Assembly (NCBI GenBank): GCA_034008185.1
Contig: CM067086.1
Coordinates: 64,908,985 to 64,972,984, forward strand
Length of the DNA: 64,000 nucleotides
Reading direction: 5' to 3'
DNA from: Gorsachius magnificus
Lineage: Eukaryota > Chordata > Aves > Pelecaniformes > Ardeidae
A program made the translations under genes and the position numbers. Positions 36,950 through 50,517 of the stretch are shown here, piece after piece. How positions within the stretch are numbered: position 1 is the first letter of the stretch; every line of letters begins with the position of its first letter. The notes beneath the pieces are model-generated. The model ran no database searches, had not been told where the DNA came from, and saw nothing but the letters and a program-made list of their open reading frames with translations.

Positions 36950-36990
36950 CTACGTGTATATGTATGTCTGTGTGTGTGTATGTATATGGC
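36950..36990 (+). repeat. Impure GT/TA microsatellite
   Basis: Alternating purine-pyrimidine sequence of the form CGTGTATATGTATGTCTGTGT, continuing as GTGTATGTATATGG. Several interruptions suggest an old microsatellite. Confidence 0.75.
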
Positions 36991-37694
36991 TGTACACATA
37001 TCCTCTCTATATAGATACACAATGGCACAGGCATGCTCACAGGCCGAAGAAAACAAGGCCAAAATTTCATTAATTAGAAGATGCTGCTTTAAAGAGTAAC
37101 TTGCTAATGTGCATAAAATCCTTGTCTTGGATGGGGTGTCCCATGCCTCTCTTCTTTTAGACTTTTTTTATTGCTTGGCATTCGGGAGAGAATCATATTA
37201 AACACTCAGAAGCCCACAGTGGAAAGAGCAGGGGGCTGGGGAATATACCTAAAAGAGAAAGGAGAGAGAGAAAAGAAAAAGTGGAATGAAACCCTGTGCA
37301 ACCTCCTTCTGAAGTAATTAGTTAGGTTAATGCTGGGTTTTTCTTCCGTTACAAACCCCAGGAGAAGCTCTCCTGAAATAGGGTTCCTCAGAGCAGGGAA
37401 AGCCATCCTGGACAGCGTATTGCAGAGTAAAACTGGTTCAAAATACCGGTAGTGGGACAATCCCTGAGGGAAAAGCCCCTTTCAAATGAGAGCGTGGTGC
37501 AAGAGAGGTCGGGTTAGCTCCACTTGTAAGGCAGCTCGAGCAATGCAGGGGGACGTGCGGTTCCCCGGGGTAAGTTCGCTGGATACTTTGCATCATTGGA
37601 GCAGTTTGTGTGCCCAGTAAATGCAAATCTGAATCGCTGGGTAATCCGCAGTGGTGCGAACCTGCAAGCTGGAGAGGCTTTGGTGGGCATGACA

Positions 37695-37709
37695 TTTTTT
37701 TTTTTTTTT
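37695..37709 (+). repeat. Poly(T) tract
   Basis: 15 T followed by CTTCTTCAG. It resembles a splice acceptor, but no coding exon follows. Confidence 0.85.
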
Positions 37710-40700
37710 CTTCTTCAGACTCTTGAAGTTTTGTTGGAGAGAGGAAAAAAGGGTTCTTAGTCCAACTGAGCTCTCCCAGGAAACTGCATTTGTACTAAGC
37801 TCTTGCAGAGTGAGGCCTACAGGCATTTTATGTGCATGAAAAACTAATGCAAAGGGGTTTTTTGCTGCCAAGATGCATCTGTAAGGAGCAGAAGAGTCTG
37901 TGCACTCTGCCAGAGCCTCTGCCCCATTACGCTGCATTCCCATTATCCCTGGAGCCCTGCTCCCAAAGGACCCCTTCTGCCAGATCCCAACATCCAGCTG
38001 CACAAGGGACCCTGTGGAGAAGGCAGCAGCGTTGGTACTGCTGCATCTCAGGGGTGGCTCTTTCCCCAATACCCAGCACACCCGAAGGAAATGCACCACA
38101 CCTAGCACTGGGGCTTTTTGTTCTTTCCTTGCTCTTATCTGGATCTGTTCATCCCTAGCCTGAGGCTTGGGAAGCTTGCCACAAAGCACACCTTATGGTG
38201 TACCTCAATTTTGTGGCCTTTTTAATCTCATGCCGAGGAGGGCGGTTTCTTTTCAGGTTTTTTTTTCCACGTTTCCTTACCAATGCACTGCTGTCTGGTT
38301 TTGGCCTCTTGCATTTTTAATCCCCCAAAGTTACCAGTTTAGTCAGCCAGCCTGGTTTTATAATGCCAGTTTGCAGATGTCCAAGCCACTGTCTATGCTG
38401 GAGGCTGAGCCTAGGAGAGCTGGTGGGATGTGCCAGGGAGGTGAGCCCACAGTGCCCGTGAGTGCCAGCAAATACACCCACTTTTGGAGAGCCTGAACGG
38501 ACCAGCTGGGTGTTGAGGCCAGCGGGTGGCTGGTGCTTGCTGTATGTGGTCCACATGGCACTGGGAACCTTACGGTGTAAGTTTGAGAGCCAGGATTAGT
38601 CATGGTCCCTCTATTCCCTGGACAGCACCTTTTGTACGCTGGTGCAGTGGGCAGGATGCGGTGCCTGTTCAGAAATGCTGGAAGCCAGCTGTTGTGCTGT
38701 GACTTTTTGCATGGCCCGGGCAAAACGTTTGCAAGAGAGTCGTCAGGGAGGAAAAAGAAAGGTCTAAAAAAACGCCATCTTTTCATTGATGTGGATTCCA
38801 GGTGCTGAAAGGTTTTGGAAAAGTGAGGCAACTCCTCCTCAGGTATTTAATATGAATGTTGAGGTGTTAGAAATAAGCCTCTAAGGGGGTTATAGTGTCC
38901 CACAGGCTATGGAAAGCTGTGCTCCTCTCTGCTCAGTCTCTCAAGGACTGTGCACTTGACCTGCTCTGACCAGACCCACTGGTTCCTACCCACTCGTGAG
39001 CCACGCTGGCACGCAGTTATTGTTAGCAGAGGGTTGTCTTGGGCTTGAAGATGCCACTAACCAGCAGGGAAAGTAAGGGAACGCTTGGGTGCCAGATTAA
39101 TTCTTTTGGGGACTGAGTGCTGATAGCGCAGTGCGTTCCCTAATGAGGAGATGGGCTTTCCAGTAACTTAATAGAATCCTGCTACAGACTCTGATTTACC
39201 TCTGACAAGTTAAACCAGTGCCAGATCAATATCGTGCTCTGTTGCAGTAAATAGGCTTGATTTTAAGTATTGAGTAAGAATTTATTTCAGATTGAGGTCT
39301 GATGTTTACAGGATAGAGCGCGCTGGTCTTTTAAGTAAAGACCAGATCAAATCCGTGAATGGCGGCTGGGCCCCGCTGGTCCAGATCTCAGCTCCTGCAA
39401 AGCCTTGCTTGGGGAGACGGTGAAAGCAGGGGTACGTCTCTTCTCTGGGAACTGGAATGTGGCAGAGACCTCAGGAGTACCCTTGATTAGAGAATTTCAC
39501 TTCAAACCACCTTGTTTAGAGCCACTGGTCGGTTCTGTGAGTGGAGTGAGGATCTGAGGAGACTACTCATAAAAATAACTCCCATTTCCACCAGGTGAGG
39601 CAGGTTTGCATGGGGCTGGGCCCAAGGACATGTCGCTGTGGTGGTGCATCTGCTTCCCTGGCCCACGACGGGGACGTGTGTGGGGAGGGGGAGCTGTCAA
39701 AGCATTCCTGAAAGAACTTCGTTGTGCATGGGGCTGCCAGATCCTCTCTGGAGGAGAGACCCTGCCAGTAACCATAAACCCACATTACTAAAAGGGTATC
39801 ATCATCCTAAAGAAATGCAAAGCTGTTCTCTCTAGGAAGAGCCTGGTTTACTTTAACTATCCATTTTGCTATCTGTTATCTGGTGCATATGCACTCAGCT
39901 TTTCATATATGTTGAGAACGGCATTCGTGCCCTCTTCTAACATTGCAAAACCATCCCCAGTCATGAGACAATAGCTGGGTCCTGCCACCACTCGTCACAC
40001 CAAGCACAGTCCTGTGGGACAGTCCAGGGACTTCAGGAACTGACCCAGGAAGAGTATTAGGAACCAGACTAATTATGGTGAACACACAGCTTCGACATTT
40101 TCATTGTGTCACAACTGTTTAATCCTTCCTTAATCCCCTAATGCTGCTCAGGAGACTTTTCTTGTGTTATCTTCATTGTCTTGCTAATAAGATGTTGCAC
40201 GTAACAGAGATTTACACTGAAAGGTATTAGGGGGGATTATATGAAGATTAGACAAGAAGTACTCACAAAAGGTTGGAGATTTCTTAGTACCAAAATTTTT
40301 CATTTCTATAGTGCAAGGATTTTACTTTTTTCCCAAAGAATTTGTAGAGAATTTCTGCTAGAAAATTGAAAAGTTGCTACTGTTCAAAAGAATTCTCTTG
40401 AACTTCAGCACTCATTATTTTTCAGACGAGTACTAGCTGAATTTGTCATCAGTTTGGTTTGGTTTTTTTCAATGTGAACCCAAATTCTGGGGGGAAAAAA
40501 GAGGGGGAATGAAACTCATATGGATCCCTCTTCTGTGGGACCAGGTATACATCCTCCGTGGTGCTCCTGCTGGTGAGTGAAGATGGGCTTTGACACTCGG
40601 TGGAGATAACTGACTTCAGAGGAGCTCTGTGGGTGCTGGAAGACGTTTTGTGCTGAGCCTTTACAACCACAGTTACTTAACTGGGAACTCCAAGGACTGG

Positions 40701-41417
40701 CTGTGGTGCAGTAAGGCTGGTGCCTTGCAGCTGAGATTTGGGGCTGTAATTTCATCATCAGTAAATAAATGCAGCTTTAATTTTGCAGAGGCAAAGCCCC
40801 CCTGGCATCGGATCAGCACTTAAAATGGAAAATAAAAATGCCTTTAAATAATATAGCAGAAACAAAGGGGTAATAGATTTTATGACTAACCATCAGAGCT
40901 ACTGGATGTTAATCTTACCGTAGGGCTTAAACCAGAATCACCAGAGTCAGGACTTGGTCACTTTGTTCTCTTTCAAAAGCTACAACACTGTGTGTTCGAC
41001 ATCAGCCAAGATGGGACGCAGAGTGGCTTGTCCAGGTTGCTTCCCTGTGAAGCCCTGATGCTCTGCCATTGGACTCTTTCATAAGGCTTCACATCTTCCT
41101 CGAGAATCTTCTAAAACCCAATGTCTGATGCTAGTGGGTATCAAACTATTTGACTTTGAGAGATCTAAAGTCCTTCCAAAGAAGGTACAGAAGCCTGAAT
41201 AATAAGTGGTACTTGCTGGCAGTGGGCTTGCTTTTCTTTCTAACATTTCATGCTTGTCCTTAACAGTGGTCCTGAGTTGCCTGTGGTATACAGGTTGGCA
41301 AACACCACTTGCAATGATTCGGATGCAGTGGTGGGATGCTTATTTGGGAATTCTGCAGAGCATCCTACTTCTGACACCCATTCTGAGCTCATGGTATGTT
41401 TCCTTTACCCTAGATTT

Positions 41418-41440
41418 TATTATTAGCTCAGCTAATAATA
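41418..41440. repeat. 23-bp palindrome, 1-base centre
   Basis: TATTATTAGCT, a central C, then AGCTAATAATA: two perfect 11-base arms. A partial further copy (TTATTATTAGCACC) follows at about 41448-41461. Confidence 0.92.
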
Positions 41441-44400
41441 GATAGTTCTTATTATTAGCACCTTTTTATTATTCGCTCAGTGTTGCTTGATAAATAAAGG
41501 TTGAGTGAATGAATGGGACGAGCTAGATGAAATGCAAGGCCTTTACTTTCAGGAGGGCTTACGTACCCAAATGTAGTCACGCTGAAGGATTGGTATTTCT
41601 GAGTATGATTAGCACCTTCTGGAGATCTGTTCTTCATTGACAGGTAAAATTATTTATCATAATCATTTTATGATAGAAAGTGGACCTACTGTGTTCTCAT
41701 GCTCTGAGGCAGTCAGCTCCATCCATGCCAGACAGCATGGTCTGAAAACCCTCCTGCAATGGGAATATTCTACCTGGCATCATCTTGTTTAGTGGTTCAG
41801 TGTTCTCCTTGTTTAACAGCTGGCCTGCTGTCCCACTGAACTTTCCACTGATGCAATTAAAGTCTCTTGCTCCTGGCCCCGTCAACACAGACATGCATAA
41901 TTAATCCTTTCTTTTGTGCAGGAACCTTTTACATGTGTGAAGATGACTTGCTGTCTCCCCTCTGTCTTCTTTAAGTTATTTGACCCCAGTTCTTCCCATC
42001 TTCACACACAGGCTGTGGGGTTTTATTTTAGACCTCTGATTGCTCTAGTCCTTTTTCAGATCTTTTCTGAAGCTTCAGATCTTGCTTCAACAGCTCTGTG
42101 ATTTCTGCACCCAGCCTTTACAATTAGGGAGACTGTCAAATGTAAAGCAGCACCACTAACAGGACAACAAACATTATCTCATGCTGTAATTTGTCCTAAA
42201 AACTGGCTACGTTTCTTCATCCGAGAAACTCTGTAGTGCCATCTGGGGTGGTCAGGGTTGCAGCTCCTACACCTACCACAGAACTGGCTAGACAGAAACA
42301 TGCTGGTGGCTACATTTTGGGACTAGCCAGCCTTGGATTTCTAGCCTGCTCTGCTATTCTGGTTATGGTATTGGAAAAAGCCCTAAGCCATCTAATTAAC
42401 TGCTGGCTGCCCAAAAGATAGCAAGTATCAGAAGTGATTTACTGTCTGGCTGACATGCTGTATAGTCACGATGACGAACATGAAATGGAAGTTTTCTCAA
42501 CTCAAATGTTCTCCTGTGGTAAAGAATAGACACTTCATAATTGCAGAACCAGAAAATGGAGACAGTTTATTTCACTCGTGGCAGCTTTGTTAATAAAACA
42601 TTGGGAAGGCAAATAATTATCTGACATGCAATTACATCTAAGCTGTTTTCCTCGGGAAAAAAAAAACACAACAATGTAAGTGTTGGGCGTCTGTTATTCT
42701 GTCTGGAAATTCTGTGTTGGATATTTGAAGTTGATAGCCAATTTATTCTTTGTTGTTGAGGAGCCTGTGCGTCAGTTGTCTGCTTGTGCTGTGCTTTACT
42801 GCCAGGGAGTGTTGGCGTGGCCAGGCTGAAGTAGGAACCTTTCTCCTAATCTCTTAAACGTGGAAAGAGTTTGAAATTCAGGTGACTTTTGATGGGGGAT
42901 GCTGAAGGCTACCCGGGTTGTTTTTCAGAAGCTCATGGCATAATAGCCTTACCATTTTGCCAGCGCTGCTTCTCAGATGAGCGGACCCCTCCACCGCCAG
43001 CAGCCAAGGCTGTATTGTAGGGAGCCTCGTGAGCTCTGGTTTCTCAAACGAGGTCTGTGCATGCTGCAGATGAGATTTGTGTGCGTTCCCCTTCAGGTTC
43101 TTGCTCTTCACTGTGCCTGCCCGCTAGTAAAGCCCATAAACTGAAATTTTTGATGGAGTACTAAACTCATCTTGTCCTGTAGATTCAGGGTTAGGACAGC
43201 AGGAACCGTTCAACCTGGCAGAGGCTCTGAGGCTAGGAACACCGTGCGCGCTGTTGCAGCTGAAATGCAGTTCCTCTTGAATCCCTTTCAGTTTTTCGTT
43301 GAGCAACTTTTCATTATTATTCTGATTCTTCTGTAAATATGAATGAGTTTCTAATGTTGGAGGTAACTTTTAATATTTTTGTCAACTTGAAATCTGCCTG
43401 TTGTTTTCCATAATGTCAAAATATTGAAGATGCATCTAAGTTGATATATTTGCTGTTTGCATGAAACGCTGAGGGACTTTTACTAAGAAGACGAGCTCTC
43501 CATGCCCACGATTTGTATTTTTTCCTTACATCTTTAATTGCATAAGAAGTTTAATATTTATTATATGATATTTTCATGTTACAACAGAATAAAAAAACCT
43601 GAGAGGCTGCATTGCCAGCTCTGGAGACGTTGGCATGTATCCCCTGATCATTGCGGGTGGGTGGATTATGTTTCAGGAGTCTCATGATTAAGGAAAATCT
43701 GAGGTTTATTTTAACTGAAATTTTAATCCCTGTGCTTCCCAGGGAAACACTAGTTGTCAAATCTACAAAATGACATAGCAAATAAAAAGCTTTCCAAAAG
43801 CACTGCGGTAGATGTTAGTACTTTCAAGTCAGTTGAGTACTTCTCGGGGCGGGGGGTGCTGATATTAGGGTGGAGGAATCATCAGATACTTTGGGTTTAT
43901 AGTAAGCAATGTGTCATTGCGACGATGTATAACATCCTACCCGCTCGGTAGCATCAGAACTATTAGGAGCTTTTCAGGTACATACGGGATCTGGCCTCTG
44001 GTAGCCAAGACACAAGTGGCTGCCAGTGATCTGAGTGGTTTTGAACTGGTTTCACAATGGTGTGGGAGCCAGCTGCAGGATCGAGCTGTCATCTCCTTGA
44101 GGGATGTGGTGGACTGAAAAGGCCTTTGCTTGTGGGCAGCGGGGAGGAGCTTTACTGTCCTGGACCACAGCTGAGTACCACTGCAAATCTTCATATCATC
44201 ATCTTTGAGTGGATGTTTAGCTGGTGCCGTTAATCTTATTTCTGGAAATTGCCTGCTCGGGAAGCCTAAAAATAGATCACGTTGCGTTTTTCTGTTAGAA
44301 TGTGGGTATTAAGGAGTGAATTCCTGGGCTGATTTACTGAAAACAGCAATCCATGTTAACGTGAACTAGAGATCAGTCTATAAACATCCAGCCCCCAAGC

Positions 44401-47400
44401 GAATTAAAATGTCTTCAGATTTAGTAGGTATTTCTTGCAGTTATTAGGCAATGAGCACTCTGCTTCTTGGTGTTTGCAGAATACCAGAAAATCTGGATAA
44501 CGTTCGGTTTCTGCTTCAGTGAACAAAACGTTATGAGACTTCAGCATGCCTTCAATATGAATATTCTCAAAGAAATCACAGCTGTCTATCAGGGCAGTCA
44601 AGGTTAAGGCAGTCTTTCTACCAGAAGCCAAGCGATGGCTGGGAGTGGCGGCTCCCAGGCTGAAATGCCGTTTCGGAATGGCTTGTCTGGCTCTGGCTCT
44701 TTGGACAGAAGATCTGGAGAAGACAGGCAGGAAGTGGCTATTGCTGATGTGGTGATTTTTATGCCATCCCATCAGTAAAGCGATGGAGAACGCCATTGCT
44801 TTAAACAAGTGAGTGGGACCCTCTGAGCACTTAAATCCTCTGAGTTGGGGCTGCCCTGCACTGCACAGCCCTGCTTGACCTGCAGGTGTATGGATCCGGC
44901 ATTCACCACCTGAGTATGGGCTTGTAGACACTGGTTAATTTACACTTGGGGAATGATTAATTGCCAATATCTCTGTGGTGGGGTCACGCGTTTGGTCATG
45001 TAGGCGCTGGACGCGTGCAGAGACGGTTGCTGCTCCTGCAGACAGCACAGAGAGAAAAGGTGTGCGCAGCCTTGTCCACACCGCACGATGGACCGTGACC
45101 TGCCTGGTAGATGTTAATGGGATGCTTAGCAGAACAGAGCTGATATTCTGGGTTTCTGAGCAGGGGCATCCAACAGTATTTAAGCCAGTGAGAGTTAAAA
45201 CGGGGTAAGGAATTCAGGATTCAATTCTTCAAAATCCATATGGTGCGACTGGGCACAGCAGTGAGATGTACAGTTCTTTTTTCTGTAAGTCCTGGAAGTT
45301 GTTTTGGATTGAGTTTGTTGTTTGAATCAAGTAACATGTGCCGTATGCTTCTGATTTTGCTAGAAGCAAGGTAAAAGTTCGAACTAAAGCCTTGACTGTG
45401 CTATACATAAAAATCCCTTTTGTAGGGTACATCTGTTTTGGTCTCAGTTTGACTGTCTCTTCTGCGTCTTGCATCTAATTTATATTCCAACAGGATAAAA
45501 TGAACTTGATAATGGCCTTTTAGCTTGTCATCTTAAAACACATGCTCAGCCTGGTAAAGCCAATAAAAGTCATGTTTATGAGAGTCTTACAGTCTAGTGA
45601 TTGGGAGCGGGCTGACCTCTCAGCTGCAGGGATGTATGCAAAGTGGCTTTCAGATGAGTCTTGTAACTAGCGGTGTTCAAAACAAACGAAGACTACAGTT
45701 TTGGGTCTGAACACTGTTCCAAAATCGGTTAGTCAAAGAAAGTCCTTTCATGTCTTCATCCAGCGTTCACAGAGTGTTTCCCATTGGGAGCATCTGCCCT
45801 AACTAGGGTGTCTGAAAGCCAGATGTGGGCAAGCCACCTCGCCACCATCAGAGCCGTCGGGAAGAAATGAGTGCCTTCAGGGAGTTACTGATCTCGGTTT
45901 ACAATAGACATCTAAGAGAGACCAGGCGAGTTGTCTTCTAGAGTTATCAGTTTCCCACCACTCGCCTTAAAAAGATTTTGGTATAGCTGGTTCAGACTTG
46001 AGTGTCCAAAGCCAAGTGAGATGAGTCCCATTATCAGTGTGGAAATGCAGTGTTTCATGCACTCGTGCAGCTGTTTGCCTTTAGCTGAGATGATTCTGTC
46101 TCCCTGGGGCCGTAGTACACTTGTCATCTTCTCTGGATCAGATACTCTGTCACCCCCCGTTGGGAATATATTATATTATTATTGTAATTTTGGTTATTAA
46201 TTGTTTCCCATAGGGAGAAAAAGCTCCCCAAACCGAACCTGACACACCTAAATTTGTTCATTGATCAGGACTATAGACACCATAACCAACCAGCAATGCG
46301 AGATGGTGTAGTGTCCTTCACGGGGACCTTAACTTTTATATCCTACCACAACGTAAACCTCCAAGTGATTTTACTCTCTTGCCAGTTTTATCAGCAGCAG
46401 GTCAGTACATCTGTGGCCAGAGTGCAGTTTGTTGCAAGCAAACATCCATCCGTGTGGGGCTGATGCTTAAGATAAACCTGTGGTTACCTGGAGTTCAACT
46501 ACAGCTTTTTGTGTAGGTTGCAACTTCAGTGAAGAAGAGTAAATAGCCTTTACTTTTGCAGTAGGTCCCTTAAATACGTGTGACTAACTACTGCAGACAG
46601 AGATGTTGTAAGCCAAGAGAACAGCGTATGTTTTGACAGCATCAGCCCCTTTCTGCTGTGAGCACGGAGTACTTGTTACTGGATGTGATTCAGCACTCTC
46701 TAATTTTGACTCAGCTTCCAGCGCTGGTTTGCTGTCTGGTTAGCGACTCTGCAAACTTGCAGCTTCCCCATGCTGTCATCTGAATTAATATTTACTGAGC
46801 CGGGGGACAGAGGCGGCTGCAGGCAGCGTGCACCGTGCCTGCCCGAGGAGGGCAGTCGGAAGCAATCTGGATACCATTCAGAGGCTTCCAACCTCTCGGA
46901 CTCTTGGCTGGGGATGAGCAATCTCTCCTGAGACACTCCTTCGTCAAGGATTATCTTTTTACAATAAAACCGGGGCAAGGGAATGGATACTTCGTCTGGC
47001 TCAAGAGCTTTGGTTAGTGCCTTAACGGTGTCTGCCTTAAGTAGGAACAGATGTGGAGGTTGCGAGTCTGCAGCCTGGGTTATCATTTACACCGCATAGC
47101 TACAGGCTGTATAATTTACACTGCTGTAATTCACACTGCGTGTTTCCTTGACAAATAGGGAATCCCTGAGTGAAAATAATGGGATATGCAGATTGATTAT
47201 GTGGAGCATTGGATTGTATTGGGGTTTGTTAATTCTAGACTGCCAAGCCAGCACGCTCGACAGTGGCTGACGGGGATCTGGGACTCACGGTCAAGGAAGT
47301 CGTGAACCAGATTTCCAGGTTATCACACAGCTTCCACTCCCTGCAGATAAGAAAACTTTAACACGTTGCAGGCTGAAAGTGCAGAACTTGAGGCAAGCAT

Positions 47401-49493
47401 CAACGTATGAAGATCTATTTTAGACGTACCTGGAAACTAGTTTACACTTGAATTTTGGGGGGGAAACCCTCATATTTTCCCACTGTGGTGCCTTGCATAA
47501 ACATGAGGTGAGTAAGATGGCACAGGACCGCAGGTTTCATGTTGACTTGTAGTCTGTGGAGTAACTATCACGTAATCCTGCTAAATTTGGACATTATATT
47601 CCATTTGTGGATGGATTTGTGTCTGATGTAGCTCAGGAGAGAGGGACAGAGCTTGCTTCTCTCACTTCCACTCCGTATTATTTTATTCTTTCCTTCAGCA
47701 CGCTTACAGTGGAGTGCATAGGAAGGATCAGAGGAGCCATATGAATAGCATCTCATGCAGAAATGCAATCAGCTATTCATAGTAGGAGCAGAAACAGATG
47801 GCCAAAGCTCTTGCTTGTGTAGCCAGGGAAGCTGATGCTTTTGAAGCTGCAGTCTTTGATGGGAGTTATAGGTACCAATCACACATATTTTAAAAACAGT
47901 TTTGTATCTGCTGCTTTTCTGTTGTACGAAGTAGAGATTGCTGGGGTAGATATTTGAGAGAGGGCTTTGTGGGTTTGAATATGGCTTCTGAGTTACAGTG
48001 TTAAAATGATGGCTGATTTTCCTTTGGGGAAAAAAAAAAAAAGCAGCGACTTTTAGATGCAATCACGTTCTGCCGTTAATGTTGAAATTGTCTGAAAGAA
48101 ACGTCTCGAATTGCCTGACATTGTCTCATGCATTTCATCCTCACCATTGTTAAGGTTCGTTAATGATTCCATTATAAGCTCCTATTTGCAGAAATGGTTT
48201 TCTAGAAACAATCTCTGTGTTATATTATTATGTTGTTTATATTACATAAATGCTCAAGGACCAGACATGTATTAATAGATAGCTTTGTGATTGTGGAGTC
48301 AGCGATTACTTGACTGGTGATTACTCTATCACAAACTCTGCTGACTCTCAGTGCTTCGGAGGGGAGAATAAAATTCCTTCTGCAAATTGGGAAGATAATT
48401 TTCTTTGGAATAGCAGTTGTTACACAGTGCTGGAAATCCTCTGCATGCAGATAAGCAGTAAAAGCTGGTTAGCTTTGGGCGATGCAGTGTGATGTTTTGG
48501 AAAAGACTGTCACGGTGGAGAGCCGTATCAGTCGCAGGGGATATAACAGAGATCCTAAAGGAGAGCTCTGAGCCTTCCAGGAGAGGACATGCTGGGTGGA
48601 AAACCAGGCAGCTGTAACCATTTTTTTTTCCCCAGCACTTCTTCCATAGTGTGTCCCGGGTGCTCGACGCTGGGGCGGGATGGCCTTGGGAGAGGGGTGA
48701 TGAGGTACTCTCTCCCTTCTCCTGTGCATCCATAGACCACTGTCTCGTCCTTACTGTGTCACCGCACCCTAAGAATAAAGAGTGCAGGCCACTCTGTCTC
48801 CCAAAGAGGAGTAAGAGAGCAGCATTAAAGGGGTGTGCAGGGCAAGGTACTGTCTTATGCTGCTGGCTTGGTTGCCCCAAAGACCTAAGGGTCACCTCCT
48901 ACCCTTCCGGGTACAGTGGAGTCACGGGCTGCCTCATCAGTTAGGATGCCACAGCTCAGCTCTCCACATGTGCCAGGCTTGTCTGTGGCTGCATCCATCT
49001 GAAGGACGACTCTGCTTCCTCCCCTCTTCTCCTCCATTCGTCCTGGCTCCTTACAGGTGAGCGAAGGGAACAGTCCTTGCACACATACCCCATCACGGTG
49101 CTGCTGTGTAAAACACGCAAGATCCCTGAAGGCTGCTTTAGGAAGCCCAGCACATGATATTCTAGGTCGGTAATTCTTGATCCTTTTAAAATCACTTTAT
49201 GGCCCTTCTCCCTTTTTGGTGGCATAGTAGTGGATGGAGGACCAAGCCCCTGACCAGGAATCCTCGCTCTCAGTTACTATGAAAGACGCAAAGACTATAG
49301 ATGAATGGTATATACTTGTGGCCCTTAAAAATGTGACAGCTTTGCTAGCAGATTCTGGTAGAGCTAAGCTGCCTTTCTGTCCCTTTCCTTTGTATTTCCC
49401 GTAGTTCCTATAGCAAATACCTTGAAAATCAATGGTAAAGCTTTCTACCTACAAATTTTTTTATAAGACTTTGGATAAGATTCTCTGGCAGAG

Positions 49494-50400
49494 CCCAGAG
49501 AGTTGTGGTGAATGAAGTTAAATCAGTTGGTGGCCAGTCACAAGCGATGTTCCCCAGGGCTCAGTTCTGGGGCCAGTTCTGTTTAATATCTTTATCAGTG
49601 ATCTGGATGAGGGGATTGAGCACACCCTCAGTAAGTTTGCAGATGACACCAAATAGGGTGGGAGTGTTGATCTGCTGGAGGATAGGAAGGGTCTATAGAG
49701 GGATCTCAATGGGCTGGGTCGATGGGCCGAGGCTCAACTGATGTATGAGGTTCAACAAGGCTCAGTGCTGGGTCCTGCACTTGGGTCACAACCACCCCAT
49801 GTAACGCTACAGGCGTGGGGCAGAGGGGCTGGAAAGCTGCCCGGCAATAAAGGACGTGGGGGTGTTGTCAACAGGCGGCTGAAATGAGCCAGCAGGGCCC
49901 GGGGGCAGCATCCTGGCTTGTATCAGGAGTGGTGTGGCCAGCAGGAGCAGGGCAGGGACCGTGCCCCTGTGCTGGGCACTGGGGGGGCCGCCCCTCGAAT
50001 GCTGGGGTCAGGGTTGGGCCTCTCCCTCCCAGAAGGACCTGGAGGGGCTGGAGCATGTCCAGAGAAGGGCACCGGAGCTGGGGAGGGGTCTGGAACACAA
50101 GGCTTATGAGGAGCGGCTGGGGGAGCTGGGGGTGTTCAGCCTGGAGCAGAGGAGGCTGAGGGGAGCCCTCATCGCTCCTTACAACTGCCTGAGAGGAGGG
50201 GGCAGCCAGGGGGAGTCAGTGTCCTACCAAGTAACAAGCTGTAGGATGAGAGGAAATGGCCTCCGGTTGTGCCGAGAAGGTTTAGATTGGATATCAGGAA
50301 AAATTTCTTTACGGAAAGAGTGGTCAAACATTGGAACAGGCTGCCCAGAGAGGTGGTGGTGGTGTCACCATCCCTGGAGGTGTTCAAAAAACATGTAGAC
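49494..50400 (+). pseudogene. CR1 ORF2 remnant, reverse transcriptase C-terminus
   Basis: The frame encodes the CR1 phrase around the polymerase catalytic box: LSKFADDT, with FADD at 49636-49647, followed at once by a TAG (49654-49656). The reading frame then shifts more than once. From about 50040 another frame gives [20 protein letters not shown] and [17 protein letters not shown], matching the CR1 C-terminal thumb region. Stops and indels make it non-functional. It would have supplied the reverse transcriptase for target-primed insertion. Confidence 0.85.
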
Positions 50401-50517
50401 ATGGCACTTTGAGACATGGTTTAGTAGGCACAGTGGTGTTGGGTTGATGGTTGGACTTGATGATCTTGGAGGTCTTTTCCAACCTTAATGATTCTATGAT
50501 TCTGTGATTCCATGATA
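49494..50517 (+). mobile_element. CR1 LINE, about 1 kb, plus orientation
   Basis: The longest CR1 of the window. It starts in the reverse-transcriptase region (CAGAGAGTTGTGGTGAATG, then TTCCCCAGGGCTCAGTTCTGG) and runs through the encoded C-terminal helix-rich region and 3' UTR to GGTTGGACTTGATGATCTTGG and ATTCTATGATTCTGTGATTCC. It is 5'-truncated at about 49494, so it lacks the endonuclease and most of the polymerase. No target-site duplication is obvious, as usual for CR1. It ends about 0.9 kb upstream of the proposed solute-carrier first exon. Confidence 0.95.

Larger units (their letters stand above)
33807..49493. other. Long repeat-poor non-coding block
   Basis: In 15.7 kb I recognise no exon and no interspersed repeat. 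There is a GT/TA-rich patch near 36950-36990, a T tract at 37695-37709, a near-perfect palindrome at 41418-41440 and an A tract near 48030-48043. The many open frames (up to 198 codons at 37593-38189, 188 at 48329-48895 and 175 at 44404-44931, all minus) have no family signature and often overlap equally long frames on the other strand. Confidence 0.5.

Noticed and set aside
37593..38189. 198-codon minus-strand open frame
   Set aside because: It includes a lysine run from the poly-T tract, has no family signature, and plus-strand frames over the same DNA are equally open.
44404..44931. 175-codon minus-strand open frame
   Set aside because: No recognisable domain or splice context; taken as a chance frame.
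46700..47086. 128-codon minus-strand open frame in a CpG-richer patch
   Set aside because: Considered as a conserved exon, but the peptide is not recognisable and the borders lack convincing splice signals.
48329..48895. 188-codon minus-strand open frame
   Set aside because: No recognisable domain; overlapping frames are open on both strands.
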